From assembly GCF_049306965.1 (NCBI RefSeq), contig NC_133186.1, forward strand, positions 29,855,001 to 29,919,000: DNA of 64,000 bases, in the 5' to 3' direction. A program made the position numbers and the translations under genes. The notes under the pieces are model-generated. The model did no database searches and was not told the origin of the DNA. It saw only the letters and a program-made list of their open reading frames with translations. Positions 13,295 through 24,110 of this stretch are shown here, piece by piece; position 1 is the first letter of the stretch, and each line of letters begins with the position of its first letter. This DNA is from Danio rerio. Lineage: Eukaryota; Chordata; Actinopteri; Cypriniformes; Danionidae.

Positions 13295-13295
<1 letters not shown>
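13229..13295 (-). repeat. partial MITE
   Basis: Holds ttatgtggattgaacataaa and aattaagttgtcccaataaa, matching the MITEs at 15,282, 17,396 and 30,203. It is cut off by the adjacent tetranucleotide tract. Confidence 0.65.
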
Positions 13296-13367
<72 letters not shown>

Positions 13368-13412
13368 GTAGGTAGGTAGGTAGGTAGGTAGGTAGGTAGG
13401 TAGGTAGGTAGG

Positions 13413-13445
<33 letters not shown>
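13296..13445. repeat. compound (GATA)n(GGTA)n(GACA)n microsatellite
   Basis: About 18 GATA, then about 12 GGTA, then about 8 GACA in perfect register. Stop-free frames through it are spurious. Confidence 0.97.
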
Positions 13446-13446
<1 letters not shown>

Positions 13447-14295
13447 CTGAAACTGAAAATTGACAGTTGTAAACATGAAAAACTGCCAGGTGCATGAAAT
13501 GTAATTTTTTTTTTCCTGCAATGGCTCTCTTAATTCCTGAATAGCACACATATTTAAGTCTACAAAGAAGCCAAAGTTGATGTGGCAAAGTGGCCTATTT
13601 CCACTGAAAGAATGTTTTCTCTTGAACTGACAGCATTGCTTTGCGGTCAATATTTATAGTGTGGGTCAGTGGCTCAGGAAAGAAGCATCTCTCATGTCAG
13701 AGACAGGAAACCACCTTGTTAAATTGATATATTAGACTTTCCCACACAGAGTAAAGGCATGAGTTTGCATCAGTGTGAGTGAGCTTCATGCAAACTATGT
13801 ACCCACGAAAAATTCCACTTGCTTTCACACTGAAACATCTCATTCCTTGAAGAATCATTAGGGTTTTAAAGCATGATTAAAAGTGACTTTCTCCAACTCT
13901 ACATAGGCTATATTCACAATTTTTACATTACCTTCAAACTGCAGCTAAATTTGCTTGGTCAGTTCAGCATTTAGTGTCTAATTCTTCATCATTATTTGAT
14001 ATTTGTGTCTTTAGTGACATGGTATATCTCAAAATGATGGATATTTAACTGCTGCAGTAGCATAAACGTCTTATATTGTAATTAGAATATTAAAAAAATA
14101 TAGTTAAACTTATTTACTTACATTATGGAACCTAATTGAAAGAGTTTGGATGATTAGCCAAACTCATGCAAACTCAACACAAAAAAGACATCCTGGTCTT
14201 GCCAGGACTCGAACAAACAACCTTCTTCTATTGCCTTTCAAATATCAAAAAAAAAAAAAAAAGCGATTGAACAAACTAGAAAACACTCATTAATT
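13446..14295. other. noncoding; no repeats visible in about 13,650-13,900
   Basis: No exon seen. A 15-A run sits near 14,250. Confidence 0.4.
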
Positions 14296-15195
14296 TATAA
14301 TAAGTCCTTTATTTATCAGGGGTCACCACAGTGAAATGAACCACCAACTATTCCAGCATATGTTTTACACCCTTCCAGCTTCAACCCAGCACTAGGAAGC
14401 AGTCATACTCTCTCTCATTCACACACTCATGGCCAATTAGTTCATCCAATTTACTGTGTTGGATGCAATTTACATCCAATATACAATTTACAATGAGTGT
14501 CTTTGGACTGTGGGGGAAACAATAGCACCCATGCAAACATGGGGAGAACATGCAAACTCCATACAGAAATGCCAACTAGTCCAGCTAAAACTGAAACCAG
14601 CGACCTTCTTGCTGTGAGGCGACATTGCTAACTAGGGCTGCACGATATTGGAAAAATCTGATATTGCGATATTTTATTTTTCTGCAATAAATATTACGAT
14701 ATCAATACCGTTTCACAAGATAGTTTAAATTCAACTATTTGATGGCTTTCTTGGGAGTCTAACAGTATTCAGGTACAGAAATTGAATAATCAAACTGCAA
14801 AATAATGATTTTCCTACTTTGCTTCGTTTCGATTCTAGTCCAAATTTCAAAACATGTTTGGAGCAAGTAAAAATACTGTTTCATTTTCAACTTCAGAAGA
14901 AATATGTCAAAATTGAGAATTAAACAAGCTAAATTATCTGCAAATGGGAAGAGTAAATTTATCTTGTTTTTGCTTTGATATGTGGATATTTTGACTAGAA
15001 ACGACAAAATGAAAGTAAGAATTTTTTTTTGCATAAATCAAATAAATTCCATATAAATACAGTAATTAAATATTATGCTGCAGCTTCTGGCCAACTACAA
15101 TTTAGACTAAACACTGCATATCTTTGCAATGTGACTATTGCTTATGTGCACAGTCACACAGCCCTATTGCTAAAAACTGAGCCACCGTGCCACCC
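14296..15195 (-). mobile_element. DANA-type SINE, inverted, split by a hAT-like element
   Basis: Tail-end text (ataagtcctttatttatcag) starts at about 14,296. The head text ccagcgaccttcttgctgtg reaches 14,632, and the remaining head (actgagccaccgtgccaccc) lies at 15,176-15,195. The gap is filled by the 14,633-15,166 element. The body is diverged, so the copy is fairly old. Confidence 0.85.
14633..15166. mobile_element. hAT-like non-autonomous element inside DANA
   Basis: Ends are tagggctgcacgatattgg and, inverted, tagggctgtgtgactgtgc. The 8-bp flanks are ttgctaac (14,625-14,632) and ttgctaaa (15,167-15,174), a hAT-sized duplication with one change. The interior has no transposase. Confidence 0.82.
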
Positions 15196-15281
15196 ACTAG
15201 AAAGCATATATTGTTTACATTGAATAGATTGAAACAACATACATGTCGTAAAGTTTTTTCTTTATACATCTTTGTGTTCTA

Positions 15282-15465
15282 CACTGTAAATATATGTGGG
15301 TTCAACACAATCAATTTTTATTAGGACAACAAGAAGAAATTTAGTTAACTTATTAGTTTTGACAAATTTAAGTGGATTGAACATAAAACAATTAAGTTGT
15401 GTTGTTTCAACTCAATTTAAAGAAGTGGAATGAACAAACAACAAGATAAGATACATTTTTGAGTG
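15282..15465. mobile_element. TA-flanked MITE (about 185 bp)
   Basis: Left end TA|CACTGTAAATATATGTGG; right end ttttgagtg|TA. The interior shares ggttcaacacaatc, aggacaac and ggattgaacataaaa with the elements at 17,396, 30,203 and 60,215. Confidence 0.72.
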
Positions 15466-15467
15466 TA

Positions 15468-16859
15468 TATTTCAGTGTGAATATCAAGCAAACCAGGAAT
15501 TATTTAATATTTAGTCTCAAAAGATTCAAGAAAACCAAACTACAACTATGGACGCACCTTCCAAAAACTAAGGACTTTCTAAACAGTACTTCAATTTCGG
15601 AGGATTAATGTGACATTGATGGTGCAGTGTATGTTTCTTTTTTCTAAATACTAATAATTTATAGGCACTTAGGCAGAATTACTTTTTCATAACTCAGATA
15701 AAATGTTACATCACCTAAGAAATCGTCACTACTTTCATCATGACTTTGACAATCTGTGACTAATAGGAACCACTGTGAAGAAAATCTGATTCATTAGCAA
15801 GTCAGATAGGAAAAAAAGTTAACAAAAGTTTTCACAGTAAAGCCAGTGTTCACCATCTCTTGTGATAGTTTGATACCAGCTCATAGCATTTATATTCATA
15901 ACACAATACCAATATTTTGATTTCCATATTTGGGCAAATCCACAGCACATTTAAAATGCAAATATGTACAACTTGCTAACACATCATCAGCTGTATACTC
16001 GGTTTAGACCGGTGACAAGCTTTAGGTTGTGGTTAGAAGTAGGTCAGCGAACATTAACTTGCCCTCGTTGCAAACAAATAAATTTACAACTTAAACTCCC
16101 TTGGTATTTCCTGTGTCAGTGATGATATCATTTATACAAGTCTGGTTTCTCAGAGACGATTTCCTGAGAGCTGTATATTCACATGCACTCTGTTTATTTC
16201 TTTATTTCAGGGAGGGTTAAGGAGTTAATAATGATGGACAGTTGTTAAGATATGCTTTGACTGACAAGTTCCTCTTTCAGGCTTTTGAAATCTTTCACAG
16301 GAAATGCATTTATCTACGCACAATATTAATTAGATGATTGAACATAAAGATACACAGCAGATTATGGGAGCCATGATTATGAAATATTGTAAATAAAGGG
16401 ATGAGGTCAGTGAGGGCTGATGAGTGGACTGTTTTATAGTGCTTATTTTTTTCTCTTTCCTGATTCGTCAGAGACTGGTTTCCTTCCTTCCTTCTGCTTT
16501 TTCATTTCAACCACATTTTGACATCTATAGCTGCAGGGCATCTAGGACACTTGTCTCAAAACAAATTTACAAATATCATTTCATATCTAAGACATACTAA
16601 ATGAAAGTGTCGAATGTTTTAAATGACATTTCTAAAAAATAAAATCTCAAAATACTGGTTCCAATTAATGTTTCATCATCATTCAATCAACACAACAGAT
16701 ACGTTTGTGCAGAAATCAAACAATATATTTAGTCTAATGTGTGTTCAATGTAAATGATGTAAAAGAACGAGTGATCGTGCTAAATTTAATTTTATTTTTA
16801 ATTATTCAGATCTTCTTGTGGGAAAACGGGTAAAACATAGTGATTTGAAGGACAGTGGC
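15468..16859. other. noncoding; candidate conserved block about 16,080-16,330
   Basis: No exon. The 16,080-16,330 interval is repeat-free with possible Ets-type (ttcctctttcagg) and bZIP-like (cagtgatgatatca) motifs. This is suggestive only. Confidence 0.35.
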
Positions 16860-17306
16860 AAAGCCCGGTCAGAACCTGGATGGGAGACCACATGGGAAAG
16901 CTAGGTTGCTACCGGAAGTGGTGTGAGACCAGGAGATGGTGCTCAACCTGCGATCTGTATGGGTCTTAATGCCCCAGTATAGTGAAGGGGACTCTATACT
17001 GCTCAGTGAGCATTGTCTTTGGGATGAGACGTTAGATCAAGGTCTTGACTCTCTGGGTTGTTGAAATCCTATGATGTCTATCCTCTATCGAAAAAAGTAG
17101 GGGTTTAATCCTCTGTCCATCATGGCCATATCCATCCCTAATATGATAATTGGCTTCATCACTCTGTCTCCTCTTCACCATTCGTGTGGTGTGCAGTCTG
17201 GCGCAATATGGCTGCCCTTGTGTCATAGAGGTGGATGAGGAGATTCCTCCCAAAAATGTGTAGAGTCCAGAAAAGCACTATATTAATGTAAGGAATTATT
17301 ATTGAA
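16860..17306 (+). mobile_element. SINE3: 5S-rRNA-derived SINE, 5'-truncated
   Basis: The head carries the 3' half of 5S rRNA (agaacctggatgggagacca, then a 'gggaaagctaggttgct' equivalent). An unrelated body follows (gccccagtatagtgaagggg, ttgggatgagacgttagatc), then a LINE-like tail (agcactatattaatgtaagg, aattattatt). This is the SINE3 architecture described in zebrafish. It lacks the 5' half of the 5S sequence, so it is not a 5S gene. Confidence 0.88.
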
Positions 17307-17395
17307 TGTATTATAGGGCTGCACTGTAGTGCCTTTAAATATGATTCTTTTTACTTATTTAAATTAAGTATTTTTATTGGGTCGTGTCTTCTGTA

Positions 17396-17590
17396 CACAG
17401 TAAAAAAATTATGGGTTCTACACAATCGATTTGTGTTGGGACAACATAAAGGAATTAAGTTACCTTATTAGTTTTTACAAATTTAGGTAGATTGAACATA
17501 AAATAACTAAGATCTCCTCAAAAGAACTCAAAAATTGTGTTGTTTCATCTCATTTTAAATAAATAGTTTGAACAAACAGCATTTTTTCAG
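17396..17590. mobile_element. MITE, same family as 15,282
   Basis: Contains cacagtaaaaaaattatggg, ctacacaatcgatttgtgtt and agattgaacataaaataac. The right end (cattttttcagt) is not sharply defined. Confidence 0.65.
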
Positions 17591-18205
17591 TTTAAATCAT
17601 GGTAAAAGGTCTAATCAAACAAACACTAGGTTGTTTCAAGTAAATTTGTGTCAGACATGAACTAACCTAAATGTTGGATGAAACTTTTAAACTAATTTAT
17701 TGTTGGGTGTTCATAAGTTAAATAACTTATGTTTCAGTTTTGGTTGAGGGGAACCACTTTTTTAGGGCCATTTGTTAAAGTAACTTTCCATTTGATCAAG
17801 CTCGAATGAATGACATGAGCCTTATTCCCTTGTTGGAATCATGTGAGTGGAATCAAGTCGGTCTGTGGGTGTGATTTCACAACTGATATCTGTCACGCTA
17901 CATCACAAACCATTAAAATAAACAGTATAAGGAAGATCGCAGAAATGGCCAAAAGGTCAAGTGAGGGAAAAACCTGGAAGTAAGACATATGAAATATAAT
18001 ACAGAAGCAACATTAATAGCTTTAGATCTAGTAAGACTTCTTCTTTTTGATTTTGTAAGAAATTAATTATTTAATGCGGAAAAAGCTGCATTGAATCGTT
18101 CAAAATGTAAGAAATAGTAACAATTATGTTTTACATATCTACGTATATGCTCATGTATACAGCTATTTATGTGTCATTTTTCTATATGACTATACTTCTC
18201 ATTTT
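17591..18205. other. noncoding, nothing recognised
   Basis: No exon or repeat terminus supported. Confidence 0.45.
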
Positions 18206-18620
18206 AGGCGGCATGGTGGCTAAGTGGTCAGCAAAGTTCCCTAACAACAAGAAGGCTGCCTTTCTGTGTGGAGTTTGCATGTGTTCCAGTGTATGTGTGG
18301 GTTTCCTTCTGTCTCCCCCACAGGCCAAACACATGCAATGTAACTTCATTTGGATCGGTAACCTTGGAGTGTTTGGATTGGTAGAATTGGATAAACCAAA
18401 CTGGCAGTATTGTGTGAATAAGAGAATGTGTAGGTGTTTTCCAGCACTGAAGGTTTAGTATACTTAGAATTACTGTACTCTCAGGGCTAGGTTGCAAATG
18501 GAAGGACATCTGTCGATAAAGATGTATGTCAGAGAAATTAGCGATTCATTCGGTAGCGACCCTTGATAAAGCAGGGAATAAGCTAAAGGAAAGTGAGTGA
18601 GTGAGTGAGTGAGTGACTTC
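18206..18620 (+). mobile_element. old, diverged DANA-type SINE
   Basis: The head ggcggcatggtggctaagtg lacks most of the B-box. The body (gtgtggagtttgcatgtg, gtttccttctgtctccccca) and tail (gcgattcattcggtagcgac, gggaataagctaaaggaaag) are recognisable, ending in (GTGA)n. Confidence 0.8.
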
Positions 18621-19270
18621 TTTTATTCATGTAGTCATGTTTGGGTTTGAGTCAATTTTTTTATAAAGGTCTGATAATTTTTCATTAAAGTTTCAAATAA
18701 GATATTATTTGATAATATTATAAGATAATAATAAGTCATCATTTTTTCCATTAAGTAATAGTTTACTAAATAGTAATAGTAAATAATTGACACTATTAAT
18801 GTTTCAATGCACTTTGAAAGAAAATGCAGCTTTGGAGAGCAAGAGAAAAAACATATTTCATAAAATAAATTCACATAGCTTCCCTAAATCTTAGATTTAC
18901 ACTTAAGAAATCCATAAAATAAAGAATGGACAGGCGGTTCATAAACCTATAAATCTGTTCTTCAAAGTTTCTTCTTCATGCTTCAAAGTTTTAGAAACAG
19001 ATATCATGGCCTGATCATTTCAAAAGTGCAAGTAAATGTATAAATACACACGAAAAAAAAATCTTTGTTGAAAATAATACAGTGCTAATAAACAGATTTT
19101 TTATTTACTGTGCAAAATTGCACTTGATACTCTCAGCATGTCATATACTGGGCAAAATATTTAGCCACCTGTTGTGATCTTCTTACTGATTCTGGCTTTG
19201 AGCAAGACATGCGTGAAATCACAAACCACAGCCGTGGTCAAAGTCACAAATGAAAATCACAAATCAGCAA
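18621..19270. other. AT-rich noncoding
   Basis: Nothing recognised. Confidence 0.45.
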
Positions 19271-19912
19271 TATTAAAGAGACAGGTCACCAAAAACTGGA
19301 AATACTCTCCCTTCACTTGTTCATGTTTGAATTTCTTACTTCTGTTGAACACACACACACAAAAAAAACATACTTCAAGAAAGCTGAAAACCTGTAACCA
19401 TTATCTTTTCATACTATGGAAGTCAATAGTGACAGGTTTTTAGCTTTTTTTCATGAGATATTCTTTAGTGCAGTGTGTGAATTATACATTGACGATTGGG
19501 GTAGGGGTGGGGGGAACACATGCTTCAGTGAATCAAATTAATAAATTACATCTAATTTACTTCATTTTCAGTGTTTTGAGGGATATTTAGTGACTATTTT
19601 AAAGGCCACTGTAAGTCAAACTATAGAAATGATGTGTCTGAATGATATTTCTCCTAGCATTGACTGGTGCGATAATGCATTTACAATGGTATACACCATT
19701 ATAGAGAGATCAAATGTATGTGATTATACATTTAATTATTAAAAATATTAATAATCCCCCCTCCCCTCATATAACTTGTTTTGATGTACTCAATCCCCGC
19801 CAAACCCCCCTGTAATTCACACCCTGCTTTAGTTCAACATAATTTGCAGGTTTGGAACCATTTGAGGGAGAATAAATAGTGAGAAATGTTTATTTATAGG
19901 TGAACTATCACT
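19271..19912. repeat. foldback ('Angel'-like) repeat with internal insertion
   Basis: The left arm starts attaaagagacaggtcacc and includes cttctgttgaacacac and ctatggaagtcaatag. The right arm (gcaggtttggaaccatttga, gtgaactatcactaa) comes about 350 bp later. Unrelated text (19,470-19,830) separates them. A second right-arm-like piece lies at about 20,113-20,135. Confidence 0.6.
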
Positions 19913-19956
19913 AAGTTCTTCACTCCTCATACACACACCACAAAATATTAAGAAAG

Positions 19957-19960
<4 letters not shown>

Positions 19961-20036
<76 letters not shown>
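19961..20036. repeat. (TA)n microsatellite
   Basis: About 38 TA units. Confidence 0.97.
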
Positions 20037-20038
<2 letters not shown>

Positions 20039-20139
20039 TGGACTTTTGTTTCTTTCAATAAATAGCTCAATTAAATAAGATGTCAGCTAAATAGTGAGTA
20101 AATTTTTTATTTTAAGGTGAACTATCACTAAGTTCTTTA

Positions 20140-20630
20140 CTTCGACACACACAAACCACTACCAACACCACAAAATACACCAAAAAGAGCCAGGATTTTT
20201 TTCATTCATTCAACAGCAAAAGTGTTGTTAACCTACCAAAAATCCACCTACAACAACAGAGATTTCATTCCTCGCTTAAAGCTGTAACCTCTCCTTTCAA
20301 AAGCCCAGCTCGTGTTAACGACAGTCATAAAGTGCCATATATTCTCTCTTCCTTTCACTCTCAGGCTTCGCGGCATCACATTTCACAGCAAATTTAGGGC
20401 TGTGAGCGAGACTGAGGGCAAGGGTTACCGGCTGACAGCGCATCTGAACGGTGAAAACCCAGCAGTTGCTTACCGGCGAGAAAAAAATAAACCCGGATCT
20501 TGTTTGAAACCCTGACAGCACGCTTGAAGCTTTCTCTGAACATTTCTACTCATTCTGAAAGTCTGAACACACATCAGAAAGAAGATGAGAGGATTTTAAA
20601 ATGAATAATAATAATAATAATAATACCGAC
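20140..20630. other. single-copy-looking block with CpGs; short (ATA)n near 20,602-20,625
   Basis: Both strands have an open frame at about 20,312-20,521 with no splice or domain support. If the first exon proposed at 20,631 is right, this is the start of intron 1. Confidence 0.4.
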
Positions 20631-20790
20631 CTCCATCTTTCTGAGTTCAAGCAGTTTATAAATCCCATTCAAAAGTCCATGTTGGCTTGACGGTTAGCAT
20701 CTAAATCTGTTTGTAATTTTAATGTCTGTTAAAAGTATGTTGCACGTTCTTCTCAGTCTCTCACACAGACACACTCATACACACACACAT
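20631..20790 (-). other. candidate first exon of the cass4-like gene
   Basis: On the minus strand ATGGAG at 20,636-20,631 is followed by GTCGGT, a weak but usable donor, leaving phase 0, which is what the acceptor at 1717 needs. CAS genes commonly have a very short coding first exon before the SH3 exon (from memory, MKYK in NEDD9 and MNHL in BCAR1). The 5' untranslated part would run toward the promoter-like block at 20,805-20,900. Inference: the two-codon exon is short, and an unrelated first exon elsewhere is equally possible. Confidence 0.3.
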
Positions 20791-20804
20791 ATTGGACAAA
20801 TAAA

Positions 20805-20900
20805 CGGAGAGCGCAGACAGTTCACAATAAGGGGCGGGGTCTGAAGCGCTCACTCATGATGACGTCTCGCTCTCATTAATTCCAGCCAATCACAGCCCTG
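20805..20900. promoter_or_regulatory. promoter-like block: GC box, CRE-like site, CCAAT
   Basis: In about 90 bp there are ggggcggggt (GC box, 20,831-20,840), atgacgtctcgc (CRE-like, near 20,860) and ccagccaatcac (CCAAT, near 20,883), with CpGs and no repeat. The orientation fits a minus-strand transcript through 20,790-20,631. No TATA box seen. Confidence 0.45.
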
Positions 20901-21499
20901 TCTGACAACATCTCCTCCTCCAGTTTCTGCAGAAAATACATGTTTTTAGGAAGTTGGTTAAACTTGAAACAAAAAAAAGTTCTTTTCCAAAAAGAGAAAG
21001 ACAAAGTCGGGCAGTTTTACTATGACTTCCACTATTTTTATTGTTTTATTTTTACTCTGGGCTGCACATGCTTGAGCTGAGTTCCTGTTTTAATGGTATG
21101 GATTCTTCAGGGGCGGGATTTTGTTGCTGGGACGACAGATTATGGCAGTGGGTGGGGGTGTGGAGAAAAACCAATGATATACGGTAGGTCGTGGCCAGGG
21201 CCAGAAAGTTATTTCTTTTGAAATGCAAAATTTACCCCCTGTACCGAGAGATTGGGGCTTATTTACTTTAACAAGGGGCATATTTCTATTTAAAAACAAA
21301 GTATTAATAACCATTTTTAATTTCATGAGATTTCTTTTACATCATTGATGTTGTAATATTACATTAATTTAGTTGTTCCAGTGTAAAACGAGCTAAAAAC
21401 AAAAGGGAAAGTGCTAACGCCCTCAGGATCAGCAGGCTAGCACAGAAACTCCAAATGAAACTGAATGATCTTTTATGCAGTGTGGAGCACAGCACTAAT
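20901..21499. other. noncoding left flank of the tandem array
   Basis: No gene seen. This is the unique sequence immediately before the four-unit duplication. Confidence 0.5.
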
Positions 21500-21517
21500 G
21501 AAACACCCAGCTGAGGT

Positions 21518-21802
21518 TTAAATCTGAAAGTGCACCAGGTTTAAAACTATTGATTCTTTAACAAAATAGTCAGCCCAAAGTTGAATAAATGAATCGTGTT
21601 GGGTTCGGATCTTTTGCTTGAATGCGTCGACATCAATACGGTACATCACCAAATATGTAGGTCCAGATCCGGTAAAATGTGAACGCGCCTTTCCTTCAGA
21701 CACTAGCGAAGCGATGAGGATTAGGGGACTGATCATGGCACGAAGATGACGATCACTGACAGATGGGAGATTCGGCTGCGGCTTTGACAAACATGTTTCC
21801 AT
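21518..21802 (-). other. 94-codon open frame shared with unit B, unidentified
   Basis: The minus-strand frame starts METCLSKPQPNLPSVSDRHL and ends near 21,518. The B copy (32,024-32,308) differs at only two residues. CpG-rich relative to its surroundings. No splice sites or domain recognised. It may be an internal piece of a dispersed element rather than a gene. Confidence 0.3.
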
Positions 21803-22644
21803 CCATATCTAAAGTATGTGTGTGTTCTTTTGATAAGCTTATTTTTTTTATAATTATTTGAAACTTAAAAAATAAAAAAAAACTTTAAAAAAATTAATTA
21901 TTATTATTATTTTTTTTTTTGCTGTTCAGTTTTTTATACATGTTCAGTATTGATGAGAGAGTAACACATTTCACTGCAGCTCTTTCTGTGTGGGTGTGTG
22001 TGTGTGTGTGTGTGCATGCTCGCGTTTGTGTTTTTTGTTTCTTTTATGTTTTAAACCTATTTCAGAAGTCAAGTATTGCCACAATAGAGCTTATTCAAAG
22101 GTAAGTATTATATATGAATGACATACATTTAAAGGCAAAATTATTCAGTCTTTGAAATTTTAATTGTTTTTCAAATTTATCCCATGATGTTTAAAAAAGT
22201 AAAAAAAAAAATGTCAGCATTTCTTATAACTGTGTTTACTTTTCCTAATGAACCTAGTTAAGCCTTCTCCTATATTGCAATGGAAGCTGAATATTAGTAT
22301 CTTGCTAAATAACTAAGAATGTGTTTAAACATCTCCCCCTTAACAGCACTTACATACATTTTTGCTGTGGCTGAAAAACAGTTGACTGAAAAACTTCAAA
22401 TAAAGTAAGTAAAAGTGGAATTTATAGCACAAACACTTTCTTATATGTATGCAGAAATGATTTGTTTTGTTTTTTATTACTCCTACAGGTTTGGAGCCAC
22501 ATGAGGACCAGTGTTGACCGATTTTTTAATAATTTTTTACAATAATTTTTTAGATTGAGTTTGTTAATTATTTTATTTATTTTTTTTATTGGATATGTGA
22601 TTGCGATAAATGTTGGCAGTTGCTTTAAAAGTATGCTATATACC

Positions 22645-22785
22645 ATGGAGGTCAAACTCAGTTCCTGGAGGACTGCAGCGCAGCAGAGTTATGTACCCAC
22701 CCTGCTTCAACATTACCTGTAGATTTCTAACAAGCCTTAATTAATTTGATTAGGTGTGCTTAATCAGAGTTAAAGCTTAAAGTCA
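22645..22785 (+). repeat. dispersed 'ggaggtcaaactcagttcctgg' repeat
   Basis: Contains caaactcagttcctggagga and gattaggtgtgcttaatc, the same family as 8,888. The counterpart in B is at about 33,147-33,290. Confidence 0.65.
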
Positions 22786-22977
22786 CGGTCACACTGCACT
22801 ATTCTCCCTATAGACTTCCATTCACAGAATTTCGCATGCTCAAACGTTAGTGTGACCACAGCCTTACTGTGCAGACCTAACTGTTGCCAGCTACTTACTG
22901 TAACCAAACTTTTACAGTAAGTAGCTGGCAACAGTGTTGCCAGTATTCTACTGTAAAAAAGCCTGGTAAGGTCTAAC

Positions 22978-23066
22978 AGTGAACACCAACTGACCCAGCC
23001 AAGGCTCGAACCAGTGACCTTCTTGCTGTGAGGTGACAGCACTACCTACTGCGCCACCGCACTGCC
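22978..23066 (-). mobile_element. DANA head fragment, inverted
   Basis: Contains ccaactgacccagccaaggc, gtgaccttcttgctgtgagg and gcaccactgcc-like text: the inverted tRNA-like head only. The left ends of units C and D start within this fragment (equivalent of 23,019). Confidence 0.85.
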
Positions 23067-23254
23067 ACAGCCTGTACAGTTTAAAATAATTTATTTACAG
23101 CTATTATATCTGCTTGTATTTATTAGCCTAAAAAGAATTTAAAGAAAATTATTTGATACATGTCACTTCTTTAGAGAAAGAGAAACAGAGAGCTTGTGAT
23201 ACTGACCTCAATTATTTTCCTTTGCAGATTTTAGCGTGCAAAGGTAACTCCAAT

Positions 23255-23305
23255 ATTCATTCATTAATTTTCTTTTCGGCTTAGTCCCTTTATTAATCCA
23301 GCGGA
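23255..23305 (-). mobile_element. DANA tail fragment, inverted
   Basis: ttcattaattttcttttcgg followed by cttagtccctttattaatcc is the inverted DANA 3' end. It is repeated in all units (33,739; 43,487; 53,243). Confidence 0.8.
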
Positions 23306-23818
23306 AAGTTCCTGTAGTGAGAAATCCTACAGTAGGAACTTTCCCAATGATTATTTGTTGTGGAGTTCAAGCCTTTCTGCAATGATGAGTTACACACAAT
23401 GTCATTACAAAGTTCATGCACATACACACAGTGAACACATGCACACACACAAACACACACACAGTGCGCATGTTCAACTTTGCACTGTTTTTAAACTGCA
23501 AATGTGACATACAGGATACATGTTAATATTCACCGCTGTATGGATATCCGTGATGTTACTGTACAAAATAAACCTGATTTAAAGTCTACAATCCAGGATT
23601 GAAGCATCTTCTTTTATAATTGTACTGACATGGAGCTGTGGTGATAAAGACGGTTTTCAAAATGTTTTAATCTTGTAAAACTCACTCTTAATCACATTTG
23701 ATGATGATTGATGATCACAGAGAACTGAACAGATCTTTTAATCCCAGTTGCTTTGCGCACATCCTGTCTTGTTGAAAAGATTATACGCGTTACTACAGAG
23801 ACATGTTAATACGGAGCT

Positions 23819-24110
23819 GTGAATCAAATAATTGGGTGGAGAAAACCGCACTCCTACGTCACGTTGCAGTGGGCCTCAAAATGGGAGGGATTTGGGTTCT
23901 ATTTTAATGTTGGAAAATTAACAAAAAGAGACTTATTGTCTTTGTATCACCCCGATATGACAGTGGAAACATATCTAAACACAGTTCTGTCTAAACAGCT
24001 TCAAAAAGAGGATTTTCATCATAGATGCCCTTTAAAATTGCTGTCAGTAAAGTGATAGTTCAGCCAAAAATGAAAAATTCTTTTATCATTTACTCACCCG
24101 TAAACACGCT
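23819..24110. repeat. repeat-derived block ending in half a foldback element
   Basis: A 78-codon frame here begins after ctgtgaatcaaataattggg and ends in catagatgccctttaaa. It is followed directly by gtgatagttcagccaaaaat and atttactcacccgtaaac, the left arm of an 'Angel'-like repeat. The frame is broken in C and D by ordinary changes, so I do not call a gene. Confidence 0.5.

Noticed and set aside
13147-13650. Frames through the GATA/GGTA/GACA tract
   Set aside because: Microsatellite translation (LSVCLSVC, YLPTYLPT repeats).
16860-16925. Functional 5S rRNA gene
   Set aside because: Only the 3' half of 5S is present and it continues into a SINE body.
23819-24055. 78-codon frame as a gene
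   Set aside because: Ends in a foldback repeat, not kept open in C and D, no splice sites or domain.
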